From Promicromonospora umidemergens (GTDB lineage: Bacteria; Actinomycetota; Actinomycetes; Actinomycetales; Cellulomonadaceae), in assembly GCF_024171995.1 (NCBI RefSeq), contig NZ_JAMTCT010000005.1:186001-250000 (forward strand): a stretch of 64,000 bases of DNA. The letters run 5' to 3'. The notes under the pieces are model-generated. The model did no database searches. It was given only the letters and a program-made list of their open reading frames with translations, and was not told the origin of the DNA. Positions 46,863 to 54,592 of this stretch are shown piece by piece; within the stretch, counting starts at the first letter, position 1, and every line of letters begins with the position of its first letter. The position numbers and the translations under genes were made by a program.

Positions 46863-47354
46863 TGTTCTTCCTTCGCTGTGTGACGGGTGTGGCTGGTGCG
46901 GGTCGTGCTTGTCCGACGTCGTCGTCCCGGGGTCGCGCGAACGTGTGCCTCGGGACTGGCGTGGAGCGTCTGGGGCTGGGTCGGGGCCGGAGCATCGCGC
47001 TGGCGCCTGGCCACGCTCGGCGGTGCCGGCGCGGTCGGACGCGGAGACGGACGCTCTACAGACAGCCTCGGGTGCAGCGGGCTGCTACGCACATCCAGTG
47101 CGCGGTGACCCGGAAGGACGACGAGGTGGGGAGTGCGGAGCGCACGGTGCTCAAGACGTCCTCCCTGCGTGGGGCGGCCGAGTGGCCGCGCGGCTGCGTG
47201 TTCCGGGCGAGCGAGCCGCCCGCCTGGTGCAGATTACGTGCGTAACGACTCTGAGACAAGGTCTGTCTCAGGTATCGATCATGTCGATGCTTTGGGCTGG
47301 TCGCCGAGCGGCCAGGGACGGGTTCCGGACCGCGCCGGACACCGCCGGACACCG
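46863..47354. other. Long non-coding region upstream of cysK
   Basis: No frame here has protein-like composition or family similarity. It must include the cysK-cysE promoter on the minus strand and holds two small palindromes near 47234-47271. It has a run of GTC/GGTG-rich sequence near 46900-47000 that could be a long 5' untranslated leader. Confidence 0.5.
47251..47271. promoter_or_regulatory. 21-bp operator-like palindrome
   Basis: CTGAGACA-AGGTC-TGTCTCAG, perfect 8-base arms with a 5-base spacer, in a more AT-rich patch. A second small palindrome TTACG-TG-CGTAA lies at 47234-47245. They are about 390 bases upstream of cysK; which gene they serve is not certain. Confidence 0.5.
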
Positions 47355-47390
47355 CGTCGGCCCCGGCCCATTGAAGGGCCGAGGCCGACG
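47355..47390 (-). terminator. Stem-loop terminator of LPMO gene
   Basis: 15-base arms (47355-47369, 47376-47390) with one mismatch and loop ATTGAA, 38 bases after the LPMO stop. Confidence 0.75.
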
Positions 47391-47428
47391 GGTGGCTCAA
47401 GGGTGCTGCTGGTCCTGCCGTGTTCCGA

Positions 47429-48193
47429 TCAGAAGGCGAGCCGGCCGAGGCGACCGGCGGGGGACGCCGTCGTCCCGGCCGTCTCGACGGGTGCGTCGGC
47501 CGCGGCCGCACCACCGCCGATGTTGATGTCCGAGCACAGGTAGTAGGGCTGGTCGAGGTGGGAGGCCTGCCAGATCGTGTACAGGACGGCGCGGCCGCTG
47601 CGCCCGGACAGGTTGACGTCCGTCTCGTACGTGCCCTGCGCCGGGTACGAGCCGGTCTCCTTGACCAGGTCGACGTCGTCCCAGCCGAGCGCCTCCGTCG
47701 TCGGGTCGAAGCCCGGCTCCGAGACGTAGATGCGCAGGTAGTCGGCGCCGTGCTGCGCCTGGTCGGTCAGGGTGAGGTGGAACTGCTGCGGAACGTCCTT
47801 GGCGATCCACGCGCCGGGGGTGTCCATGTAGTCGTACCGGGGCGACTGGGTGCGTCCGCCCGAGCAGAGCTGACCGTTCGGGATGACCGCCTCGTGGTTG
47901 CCGCCCACGTTCTCCCGGTACAGGCCGTTCCAGTTCCACATGGCGTTGGGGTCGTGCTGCCAGGCTCCCCAGCACATCGGGTCGAGGTCGGCCATCTCGG
48001 GGTTCAGGTGGTCGCTGCCCCAGCGCTCGAGGCACCCGTAGTTGCGGGTAGGCGGGTCGGTCACCGACCCGTGGGCGGCTGCCGGGGGTGCGGTGACGGT
48101 GTCCGCGGCGACCGCCGCGACCATGGCGAGCGGAGCGACCAGCGCCGCGGTGACGGCCAGCGTGAGACTGCGCTTGTGCGCACGGATGGGCAT
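47429..48193 (-). CDS. AA10 lytic polysaccharide monooxygenase
   Basis: 254 residues. Signal peptide 1-40 ends AAA, leaving His41 as the mature N terminus, the first copper ligand of the histidine brace; the second is H100 in GGNHEAVIP. Conserved AA10 features: SVTDPPTRNYGC, MCWGAWQ, WNGLYRENVGGN, YDYMDTPGAW, YTIWQASHLDQPYYLCSD. It oxidatively cleaves chitin or cellulose outside the cell. After the catalytic domain there is a short Ala/Thr/Pro tail (about 28 residues) and no carbohydrate-binding module. Confidence 0.94.
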   Translation of the reverse strand: MPIRAHKRSLTLAVTAALVAPLAMVAAVAADTVTAPPAAAHGSVTDPPTRNYGCLERWGSDHLNPEMADLDPMCWGAWQHDPNAMWNWNGLYRENVGGNHEAVIPNGQLCSGGRTQSPRYDYMDTPGAWIAKDVPQQFHLTLTDQAQHGADYLRIYVSEPGFDPTTEALGWDDVDLVKETGSYPAQGTYETDVNLSGRSGRAVLYTIWQASHLDQPYYLCSDINIGGGAAAADAPVETAGTTASPAGRLGRLAF

Positions 48194-48279
48194 GGGTTCC
48201 TCCAGGTGCTCGGGCGGGTGCGCCTGGCGGAGCCCGCCACAGCGCGTGCAGGAACACTGTGCGGAGGCCGGCCGGGCGA

Positions 48280-48308
48280 AAACTACCTGGTGAAACGATT
48301 AGGGTTTC
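48280..48308 (-). promoter_or_regulatory. Likely LPMO promoter/operator patch
   Basis: AT-rich patch about 90-115 bases upstream of the LPMO start. It contains GAAAC-N7-GTTTC (48292-48308) as a LacI-like imperfect operator and a minus-strand TAGTTT that could be a -10 hexamer. Weak evidence. Confidence 0.3.
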
Positions 48309-48333
48309 GGCCACGGCCTGGAAAGGAACGCGC

Positions 48334-48497
48334 GTGCTGAACGAGCTCAGGATCCGCGAGGCGTCATGCGCGGGGCCCACCGGCTCTACGAGTCGTGCGG
48401 GTTCACGGAGCGCCCGCCCTACGACGGCTCCGAGATCCCCGCGGACCTGCAGCACCTCTGGCGGTTCTACGAGCTGCGGCTGCGGGGCGAGCCGTAG
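48334..48497 (+). pseudogene. GNAT acetyltransferase remnant with internal deletion
   Basis: A good ribosome site (AAAGGA) and GTG 48334 begin a GNAT-like N terminus (LNELRIREAS). After ten codons the frame shifts, and from 48366 the sequence encodes a GNAT C terminus: GAHRLYESCGFTERPPYDG, ending with FYELRLRGEP and TAG. The acetyl-CoA-binding core is missing, so most of the gene has been deleted. Confidence 0.65.
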
Positions 48498-48612
48498 GGC
48501 CACTCGGTAGAGCCAGGTCACGAGCAACCGGTTCAACGGGAGCTCGAGCTGTGTGACGAGAAGATCGCGAGCCTGGTCCCCGGCTGAGGGGGCCGCCCGG
48601 AACTGACTCTCG

Positions 48613-48671
48613 TTCAGCAGGCTGCTGGCGACCGTTCACGAGGTCATTCCGGTCCGGATGCGCCTGCTGAA
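48613..48671. repeat. Palindromic element family III, copy 2 (59 bp)
   Basis: Ends TTCAGCAGGC and GCCTGCTGAA, exactly 59 bases as in copy 1 at 41368. It lies just after the stop of the DUF4345-type gene on the minus strand and may terminate it. Confidence 0.65.
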
Positions 48672-48677
48672 CCAACC

Positions 48678-49076
48678 TCAGGAGCGGTCGCGGACCCGCC
48701 GCGGGAACGTGCGCACGTGCCACCAGATCACCAGCGGCACCACCAGCAGCTCCAGGACCAGCGCGCCGACGAACACCGGGTGCGGCCAGCCCGTCACGGC
48801 CACGGAGACGAGTCGCGGGACGGCGCCGAGCGACGCGATCGCGAGGATCACCCGTGTCACGTCGGCGCGCTGCTCGGGCCTGCGCAGGCTCCACCAGATG
48901 AGCAGCCCCGCGGCGAGCCAGAACACGTTGATGAACCGGTACTCGCTGTCGATCGTGGCGTTCACCGGCTCACCGCCGGGCAGCGCCCCCGGCCCGCCCA
49001 CGATGCCCAGGAGCCCGCTCAGCACCGGCACCGTACCGAGCACGGCGATGACCACGAGCAGTGTTCGTCGACCCAT
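48678..49076 (-). CDS. DUF4345-type small membrane protein
   Basis: 132 residues, four transmembrane helices, with the pattern of DUF4345: an N-terminal helix, an extracytoplasmic loop ATIDSEYRFINVFWLAAGLL, and a third-fourth helix pair around ILAIASLGAVPRLVSVAVTG. Function unknown. Confidence 0.8.
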   Translation of the reverse strand: MGRRTLLVVIAVLGTVPVLSGLLGIVGGPGALPGGEPVNATIDSEYRFINVFWLAAGLLIWWSLRRPEQRADVTRVILAIASLGAVPRLVSVAVTGWPHPVFVGALVLELLVVPLVIWWHVRTFPRRVRDRS

Positions 49077-49118
49077 GTGGGCAGTGTGGCACGCGCGCCC
49101 TCCGTGTCATCGCGTCGG

Positions 49119-49715
49119 TCACCACATAGCCACCTCGGCCCCCAGCTCCAGTCCCTCATCGGTTGCCTGCGCCGACGAGATCTCGACCGGGCTCTCGCCC
49201 TCGGGGAACTCCACGCCCTCGACGAGCTGGTCCAGCTCGGCGACGTCGAGCTGTTCCGCCAGCGTGTCCACCGGGAGGGTGAGCCCGCCGAGCCGGACGC
49301 TTTCAGCCCGCAGCACGGCTCGGCCACCCTCGGCCGCCACGGACAGCAGCACGTCGACGGTCTGCTCGCTCCCCGCGACGGACAGCGGCATCTGGGCGAC
49401 CAGGCCGTCCGACGCCGACGTGACCTCCATGTCGGGCAGGTCGGTGGCCTCGCGCGCGGCGTCGCCGAGGGCCTGGGCCGGCACCTCGACCCGCAGCGTG
49501 GCTCGTCCGGTAGCCACCTGCCAGAGGGCCGGGGTGTCGTCCCGGGCGACCGACACTCCGGGTGGCAGCTCCGCCGCCGCGCTCTCGATCCGGTCATCGA
49601 TGATGTAGCGCAGGACGAGCTCACCGATCACGCCGAGAACGACCAGCACACCGACCACCGAGGTGACAGCTACGATCCAGCGACGGCGGGGGCGGCGAGG
49701 TGCGCTCTCAGTCAT
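49119..49715 (-). CDS. DUF2993 (LmeA-like) lipoprotein-type membrane-anchored protein
   Basis: 198 residues from ATG 49715; ATG 49724 is possible. One N-terminal membrane helix after a basic cytoplasmic stretch (RRPRRRWIVAVTSVVGVL), then an outer domain typical of DUF2993: YIIDDRIESAAAELPPGVSV, DLPDMEVTSASDGLVAQMPL and VRLGGLTLPVDTLAEQL. Mycobacterial LmeA of this family binds phosphoinositides and affects lipomannan; the role here is unknown. Confidence 0.75.
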   Translation of the reverse strand: MTESAPRRPRRRWIVAVTSVVGVLVVLGVIGELVLRYIIDDRIESAAAELPPGVSVARDDTPALWQVATGRATLRVEVPAQALGDAAREATDLPDMEVTSASDGLVAQMPLSVAGSEQTVDVLLSVAAEGGRAVLRAESVRLGGLTLPVDTLAEQLDVAELDQLVEGVEFPEGESPVEISSAQATDEGLELGAEVAMW

Positions 49716-49788
49716 GGGGACCATTCGACCGTACCGACATGACGATTCACTGAGGATCGCGTGACGGCCCTGGTCAGCTCGGTGCAGA

Positions 49789-50649
49789 TCACCGGACGGC
49801 CAGGCGGTACGCCCCCACCCAGGCCCCCGCGTCCAGGTCGTGAGGCAGCGCGCTCGGCCCGACGCCGTGCTCGCGCGCCCACCGCCGGACGTCGCCCCGC
49901 GCGAGCCCGTGCCGCACGAGGATCTCCTGGAGGCCACGGCCACGTCCGTTGAACACGGCCGCGGCGAAGCGCTGATAGGCCCGCTGCTCTCGCACGGGCA
50001 GCAGTGGGTCAGCCCGGCGGTCGATCACGAGCAGGCCGGCGTCCACGCTCGGCCGTGGCCGGAACGCCCCGGCGGGGATGCGCCGGTCCAGGCGGGGCGC
50101 GAACCACGGCCACCACTGCACGGTAAGGAGCGTGGTGCCGCCGACGGCGGCGCGCTTGCGCGCGACCTCCCACTGCGTGATCAGTACGGCACGCTGCCAG
50201 CCGGTCAGGGTGAACAGGCGCCGCAGCACCGGGGTGGTCAGGTGGAACGGCACGTTGCACACGAGGTCGTAGTGAGCCGACGGCGGCGCGTGGCGCAGGA
50301 TGTCGTCCCGCGTCACGGTGACGTTGCCCGGCGCGACCCGGCCCAGGCGACCGACCGAGCGCGGGTCGATCTCGACCGCCTCGAGCGGGCGGCCCAGCCG
50401 GGCGAGGGGCAGGGTCACGGCTCCGCGGCCGGCGGCCCATTCGACCAGGGGGCGGTCGCCGTCGGCGACGAGCGTGACCACCCGGTCGATGACCTGCCGG
50501 TCGACCAGGAGGTTCTGGCCGAGCTCGTGGGCGCCGCCGGGCAGGTGCCCGACGTCGGCGGTGCCGGGGGCACGGTCGGCCGAGGCCGTACGGGCGGGGG
50601 TTCGGGCAGTGCTGCTGGCATGGGTACGGGAGGAACGATTGCGCGACAT
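49789..50649 (-). CDS. erm: 23S rRNA (adenine-N6) methyltransferase, Erm family
   Basis: 286 residues, ATG at 50649 with GGAG upstream. SAM-dependent methylation of A2058 in 23S rRNA, giving macrolide-lincosamide-streptogramin B resistance. Motifs: GQNLLVD (44-50), SAM loop VEWAAGRGA (69-77), catalytic NVPF (132-135) followed by HLTTPVLRRL, and TQWEVARKRAAVGGTTLL, which separate Erm from the housekeeping RsmA. The first 30 residues are a Ser/Arg/Thr-rich extension. Chromosomal context and composition suggest an intrinsic actinobacterial erm. A putative leader peptide precedes it. Confidence 0.93.
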   Translation of the reverse strand: MSRNRSSRTHASSTARTPARTASADRAPGTADVGHLPGGAHELGQNLLVDRQVIDRVVTLVADGDRPLVEWAAGRGAVTLPLARLGRPLEAVEIDPRSVGRLGRVAPGNVTVTRDDILRHAPPSAHYDLVCNVPFHLTTPVLRRLFTLTGWQRAVLITQWEVARKRAAVGGTTLLTVQWWPWFAPRLDRRIPAGAFRPRPSVDAGLLVIDRRADPLLPVREQRAYQRFAAAVFNGRGRGLQEILVRHGLARGDVRRWAREHGVGPSALPHDLDAGAWVGAYRLAVR

Positions 50650-50654
50650 GGTGT

Positions 50655-50685
50655 GCTCCGGAGGTCGTCGGTTTCTTGAGCTCCG
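50655..50685 (-). promoter_or_regulatory. Hairpin sequestering erm ribosome site
   Basis: On the minus strand, CCGGAG (near 50680) can pair with CTCCGG (50656-50661), which overlaps the GGAG ribosome-binding site of erm. A strong GC stem (CGCCGCCGG/CCGGGCGGCG) lies just upstream. The arrangement fits translational attenuation. Confidence 0.5.
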
Positions 50686-50761
50686 GGCAGCACAAAGGCG
50701 CCGCCCGGCGGGAGCCGGCGGCGCGGGGCACGCGCTGGGTGTGAGGGTGCGTTCCGCGCCG

Positions 50762-50824
50762 CTAGCGGGCGGAACGCTCTCTGATCATCGCGTTCATGGT
50801 CGCGTTCATGGTCATGGCATTCAT
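50762..50824 (-). CDS. Putative 20-residue erm leader peptide
   Basis: A short frame from ATG 50824 encodes a Met/Asn/Ala-rich peptide ending MIRERSAR and TAG, 112 bases before erm. Arg-X-Arg (here RER) is a +x+ motif known to cause macrolide-dependent ribosome stalling in other Erm leaders (for example RLR in ErmDL). Several in-frame ATG codons leave the start uncertain. The true start could be 50797 or 50788. Confidence 0.5.
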   Translation of the reverse strand: MNAMTMNATMNAMIRERSAR

Positions 50825-50903
50825 CGCGGCCGACCCTACGAACGAGCCCCCGGAGCGCGCCAGGGTTTTCTGCCCTGAGGTCGCCGCGGACTGTTGAGAG
50901 GGC

Positions 50904-50932
50904 TTGACAGGGCGATCCGCCGATGGTCGTAT
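50904..50932 (+). promoter_or_regulatory. Promoter of GH43 gene
   Basis: TTGACA (50904-50909), a 17-base spacer and TCGTAT (50927-50932), 39 bases upstream of the GTG start. One of the best sigma-70-type matches in the window. Confidence 0.6.
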
Positions 50933-50940
50933 GGCGCCAC

Positions 50941-50954
50941 TGTTAACGCTCACA
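50941..50954 (+). promoter_or_regulatory. LacI-type operator TGTTAACGCTCACA
   Basis: 14-base imperfect palindrome with the CG centre of LacI-family operators, at the predicted transcription start of the GH43 gene. Five of seven positions are symmetric. It suggests repression relieved by an arabinose-like sugar. Confidence 0.5.
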
Positions 50955-50970
50955 TTCTCGCGAGGTCACC

Positions 50971-53900
50971 GTGCAAAGAAGCACCAGTCCTTCCCGGCTG
51001 CCCCTCCGTACGGTCGCCGTGGGCGCCGTCGTGGCACTGCTCGGGAGTATCTTCCCGTTCCTTCCAGCCAGCGCCGCGACGTCCCAGGAGACGTCGGCCG
51101 CCCCGGAGCTCACGATGTCCGAGAGCACCACCTCCGCCGGCTCGGCCGCGCAGTCGGAGGCACAGTCCGAGGCACAGTCCGAGGCCGACGCCGCGGCGGC
51201 CGCGCTCGGCGTCGTCCACGCCGACGACGTCCGCGGGCACCTGACCCTGCCGTCGTCCGGTCTGAACGACGCGGCGGTCACCTGGACGTCGTCGGACCCC
51301 GCCGTCGTCGCCACGGACGGCGTGGTCGACCGCCCCGCGCACGGCACCGGGGATGCCGCGGTGACCCTGACCGCTACCGCCGACGTCGGCGGCGCGACCG
51401 CCACCCGCGAGATCCCCCTCACCGTGCGGGAGCAGCAGGCCGCCGCGCCGTACGAGGGCTACGCCTTCAGCTATTTCACCGGGAACTCGGTCGCCGGCGA
51501 GAAGATCTACTTCGCGGCGAGCCGCGGCAACGACGCCCTGACGTGGGACGAGCTGGGCGGGGGGCAGCCCACGCTCGAGTCGACCGAGGGCACCCTCGGG
51601 CTGCGTGACCCGTTCCTGATCCGCTCGCCCGAGGGCGACCGCTTCTTCCTGATCGCCACGGACCTGTCCATCGGTCGCAACGGCGACTGGGACGCCGCAC
51701 AGCGGCAGGGCAGCAAGCACCTGGAGATCTGGGAGTCCACGGACCTGATCAGCTGGTCCGAGCAGCGGCACGTCAAGGTCTCGCCCGACAACGCAGGCAA
51801 CACCTGGGCGCCCGAGGCGTACTGGGACGAGTCGCTCCAGCAGTACGTGGTGTTCTGGGCGTCGAAGCTGTACGCGGAGGACGACCCGGACCACACCGGG
51901 AGCGCGTACAACCGGATGCTCTACGCGACCACGCGCGACTTCGTGACGTTCAGCGAGGCGAAGATCTGGCAGGACCGCGGCGAGTCCCGGATCGACTCCA
52001 CGGTCATCAAGGAGAACGACACCTACTACCGCTTCACCAAGGACGAGGGTGGCGGCGGCACCGGCTGCTCGGACATCATCCAGGAGAAGTCGCCGACCCT
52101 GACCGCCGTCGACCTGCCCGGTGACCCGGCGTGGGAGTTCATGGCCGGCTGCATCGGCCGCGACGCCGGCACCTCCGCCGTCGAGGGGCCGACCGTCTTC
52201 GAGGCCAACCCTGGCGACACCTCCGGCTCGCCGTACTACCTGTTCGTCGACGAGTACGGCGGCCGCGGCTACATCCCGCTCGGCACGGACGACCTGGAGA
52301 ACCCGGACTGGCAGGTCGCCCCGGACTACGACCTGCCGGCCAGCCCGCGCCACGGCACCGTCATCCCCGTCACCGCGACCGAGCTCGCGGCGCTGCGCGA
52401 GGGCATCGTGCTCCCGGAGGAGCCCACGCCCGTCGTCGCCGACGAGAACGGCCTGGTCGCGCAGTACGACCTCGACGCGGACTCGGGCACCGTCGCGACG
52501 GACGCCACCGGCCACGGGTACGACGGCGCCGTCAGTGGCGACGCCACCTGGGCCGACGGCGCGCTGGACCTCGGCGGCACCGACGGCCACGTGAAGCTGC
52601 CGAACGACATGATGGCGGGGCTCGACGCGATCACCGTCTCGACGGAGGTCTGGCTGGACCCGGCTCAGGCGACGCCGTACTTCGTCTGGGGCCTCGGCAA
52701 CACGGACGGCGCCGGCGTCGGTAACGGCTACCTGTTCACGACCGGCAACAGCTACCGGACGTCGATCGCCACCGGGAACTGGAGCACCGAACAGACTGTG
52801 ACCTCCGGGTCGGCCCTGCCCCGCGGTGCCTGGAAGACGCTGACCTACACGCTCCAGGACGGCACCGCCACGCTCTACCTCGACGGCGTGCAGGTCGGCG
52901 AGAAGACCGGCGTCACGATCGAGCCCGGCGACATCGGGGACGGCCGGACCACCGCCAACTACATCGGCCGCTCCGTCTACGGCGCCGACAAGTACCTCAA
53001 GGGCAAGGTGCGCGACTTCCGCATCTACAACCGGGCCCTGCCGGCCGACGAGGTCCGGGAGCTCGGGGCGGACCCGACGGCCATCACCGGCGTGCAGCTC
53101 GACAGTCTCAAGGTCCCGGCGGTGATCGACGCCGCGACGTCGACGGTGACCCTGCCGGTCACGCCCGGCACCGACCGGACGGCGCTGGAGCCGGCCTTCG
53201 AGGTCGTGTCCACGTCGACGGTCTCGCCGGAGCCCGCTGGCCCGACCGACCTGTCGGCACCGACGACGTTCACGGTCACGGCCGAGGAGGGCACCACCCG
53301 GGACTGGACGGTGCGTGCTGTCGAGATGCGGTCGCCGGTGCTGCCCGGCCTGTACGCCGACCCGAACATCGCGAAGTTCGGCGACTACTACTACCTCTAC
53401 GTGACCACCGACGGCGTCGCGGGCTGGGGTGGCAAGGACTTCTACGTCTGGAAGTCGAAGGACCTGGCCGACTGGGAGCGCTCGGACGAGCCGTTCCTGA
53501 CCCTGGACGGCGAGAACGGCAACGTGCCGTGGGCCAGCGGCAACGCCTGGGCGCCCACCATCATCGAGCGCAACGGGAAGTACTACTTCTACTTCTCCGG
53601 CCACAACCCGACGTACAACCGCAAGACGCTGGGCGTCGCGGTGGCCGACAGCCCTGAGGGGCCGTTCACCGCGCAGCCGGAGGCGATGATCCTCAACAAC
53701 GAGGCGGTGACGTCGGGCCAGGCGATCGACCCGGCCGCGTTCGAGGACCCGGAGACCGGGAAGTTCTACCTCTTCTGGGGCAACGGCGGGCCGTCGAACG
53801 GACCGGTCTACGCCGAGCTGAGCGACGACATGCTCTCGATCAAGCAGGACACGCTCGCGCGGATCAGCGGCCTCACCGACTTCCGCGAGGGCCTCTTCCT

Positions 53901-54531
53901 CAACCACCGCGACGGGCTCTACCACCTGACCTACTCGATCGACGACACCGGGTCGGCGAACTACCGGGTCGGCTACGCCACGTCCACCAGCATCCACGGA
54001 CCGTGGACGTACCGCGGCGTCATCCTGGAGAAGGACCCGAGCCAGGGCATCCTCGGGACCGGGCACAGCTCGATCGTCCAGGTGCCGGGCACCGACGAGT
54101 GGTACATCGCGTACCACCGGTTCGGGATGCCGGGCGGCGACGGGACGCACCGGGAGACCACCATCGACCGGCTGACGTTCAACGACGACGGCACGATGAA
54201 CGACGTGGTGCCGACGCTCACGAGCGTGGACCCGCTCACCTACGACGGCGAGCGGCCGGAGCCCGTGCGTCCGCCGAAGGTGCGGGGCAGGGCGGCTGTC
54301 GGCGGCACCCTGGCCGGGACGCCCGGCACGTGGGACAAGGACGGGCTGACGTTCAGCTACCAGTGGCTGCGGGACGGTGAGCCGGTGGTTGGTGCGACCC
54401 GCCAGACGCTGCGGGTGACGGCCGCCGACGTCGGGCACCGGATGTCCGTCGAGGTGACCGCGGCGCGGCCGGGCGCGTTCGCGGGAGTGGCGCTCTCTGC
54501 GGAGAGCGACACCGTGAGGGCGAAGAGGTAG
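50971..54531 (+). CDS. Secreted double-GH43 arabinan-type glycoside hydrolase with LamG and Ig-like modules
   Basis: 1186 residues, GTG at 50971. Order: signal peptide (1-35); a Ser/Glu/Ala linker with QSEA repeats; a bacterial Ig-like domain (about 75-155); a first GH43 five-blade propeller (about 158-475) with GLRDPFLIRS (D213) and NTWAPEAYWDE; a LamG-type concanavalin domain (about 490-690); an Ig-like linker domain; a second GH43 domain (about 790-1095) with YADPNIA (D797), WAPTIIERNGKYYFYF and REGLF (E973); then a C-terminal Ig/SH3-like repeat (PVRPPKVRG...). GH43 enzymes remove or cleave arabinose or xylose chains in plant cell walls. No cell-wall anchor is present, so it is probably released. 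Confidence 0.92.
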   Translation: MQRSTSPSRLPLRTVAVGAVVALLGSIFPFLPASAATSQETSAAPELTMSESTTSAGSAAQSEAQSEAQSEADAAAAALGVVHADDVRGHLTLPSSGLNDAAVTWTSSDPAVVATDGVVDRPAHGTGDAAVTLTATADVGGATATREIPLTVREQQAAAPYEGYAFSYFTGNSVAGEKIYFAASRGNDALTWDELGGGQPTLESTEGTLGLRDPFLIRSPEGDRFFLIATDLSIGRNGDWDAAQRQGSKHLEIWESTDLISWSEQRHVKVSPDNAGNTWAPEAYWDESLQQYVVFWASKLYAEDDPDHTGSAYNRMLYATTRDFVTFSEAKIWQDRGESRIDSTVIKENDTYYRFTKDEGGGGTGCSDIIQEKSPTLTAVDLPGDPAWEFMAGCIGRDAGTSAVEGPTVFEANPGDTSGSPYYLFVDEYGGRGYIPLGTDDLENPDWQVAPDYDLPASPRHGTVIPVTATELAALREGIVLPEEPTPVVADENGLVAQYDLDADSGTVATDATGHGYDGAVSGDATWADGALDLGGTDGHVKLPNDMMAGLDAITVSTEVWLDPAQATPYFVWGLGNTDGAGVGNGYLFTTGNSYRTSIATGNWSTEQTVTSGSALPRGAWKTLTYTLQDGTATLYLDGVQVGEKTGVTIEPGDIGDGRTTANYIGRSVYGADKYLKGKVRDFRIYNRALPADEVRELGADPTAITGVQLDSLKVPAVIDAATSTVTLPVTPGTDRTALEPAFEVVSTSTVSPEPAGPTDLSAPTTFTVTAEEGTTRDWTVRAVEMRSPVLPGLYADPNIAKFGDYYYLYVTTDGVAGWGGKDFYVWKSKDLADWERSDEPFLTLDGENGNVPWASGNAWAPTIIERNGKYYFYFSGHNPTYNRKTLGVAVADSPEGPFTAQPEAMILNNEAVTSGQAIDPAAFEDPETGKFYLFWGNGGPSNGPVYAELSDDMLSIKQDTLARISGLTDFREGLFLNHRDGLYHLTYSIDDTGSANYRVGYATSTSIHGPWTYRGVILEKDPSQGILGTGHSSIVQVPGTDEWYIAYHRFGMPGGDGTHRETTIDRLTFNDDGTMNDVVPTLTSVDPLTYDGERPEPVRPPKVRGRAAVGGTLAGTPGTWDKDGLTFSYQWLRDGEPVVGATRQTLRVTAADVGHRMSVEVTAARPGAFAGVALSAESDTVRAKR

Positions 54532-54539
54532 CGAAGGCC

Positions 54540-54583
54540 TGCGGCCCTGACTGGTGTACCCGGTACGCCGAGTCAGGGCCGCA
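54540..54583. terminator. Bidirectional terminator after GH43 gene
   Basis: Perfect 13-base arms TGCGGCCCTGACT and complement with an 18-base loop, between the GH43 gene and the convergent FtsX permease gene. Confidence 0.8.
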
Positions 54584-54592
54584 GACCAACTC

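Noticed and set aside
46852-47526. A plus-strand frame of 224 codons upstream of cysK
   Set aside because: Arg/Gly/Trp-rich with no ribosome site or domain and overlapping the LPMO terminator; the region was left as non-coding.
50950-54438. A 1162-codon open frame on the minus strand
   Set aside because: Mirror frame of the GH43 gene; the opposite strand has signal peptide, propeller motifs, promoter and terminator.
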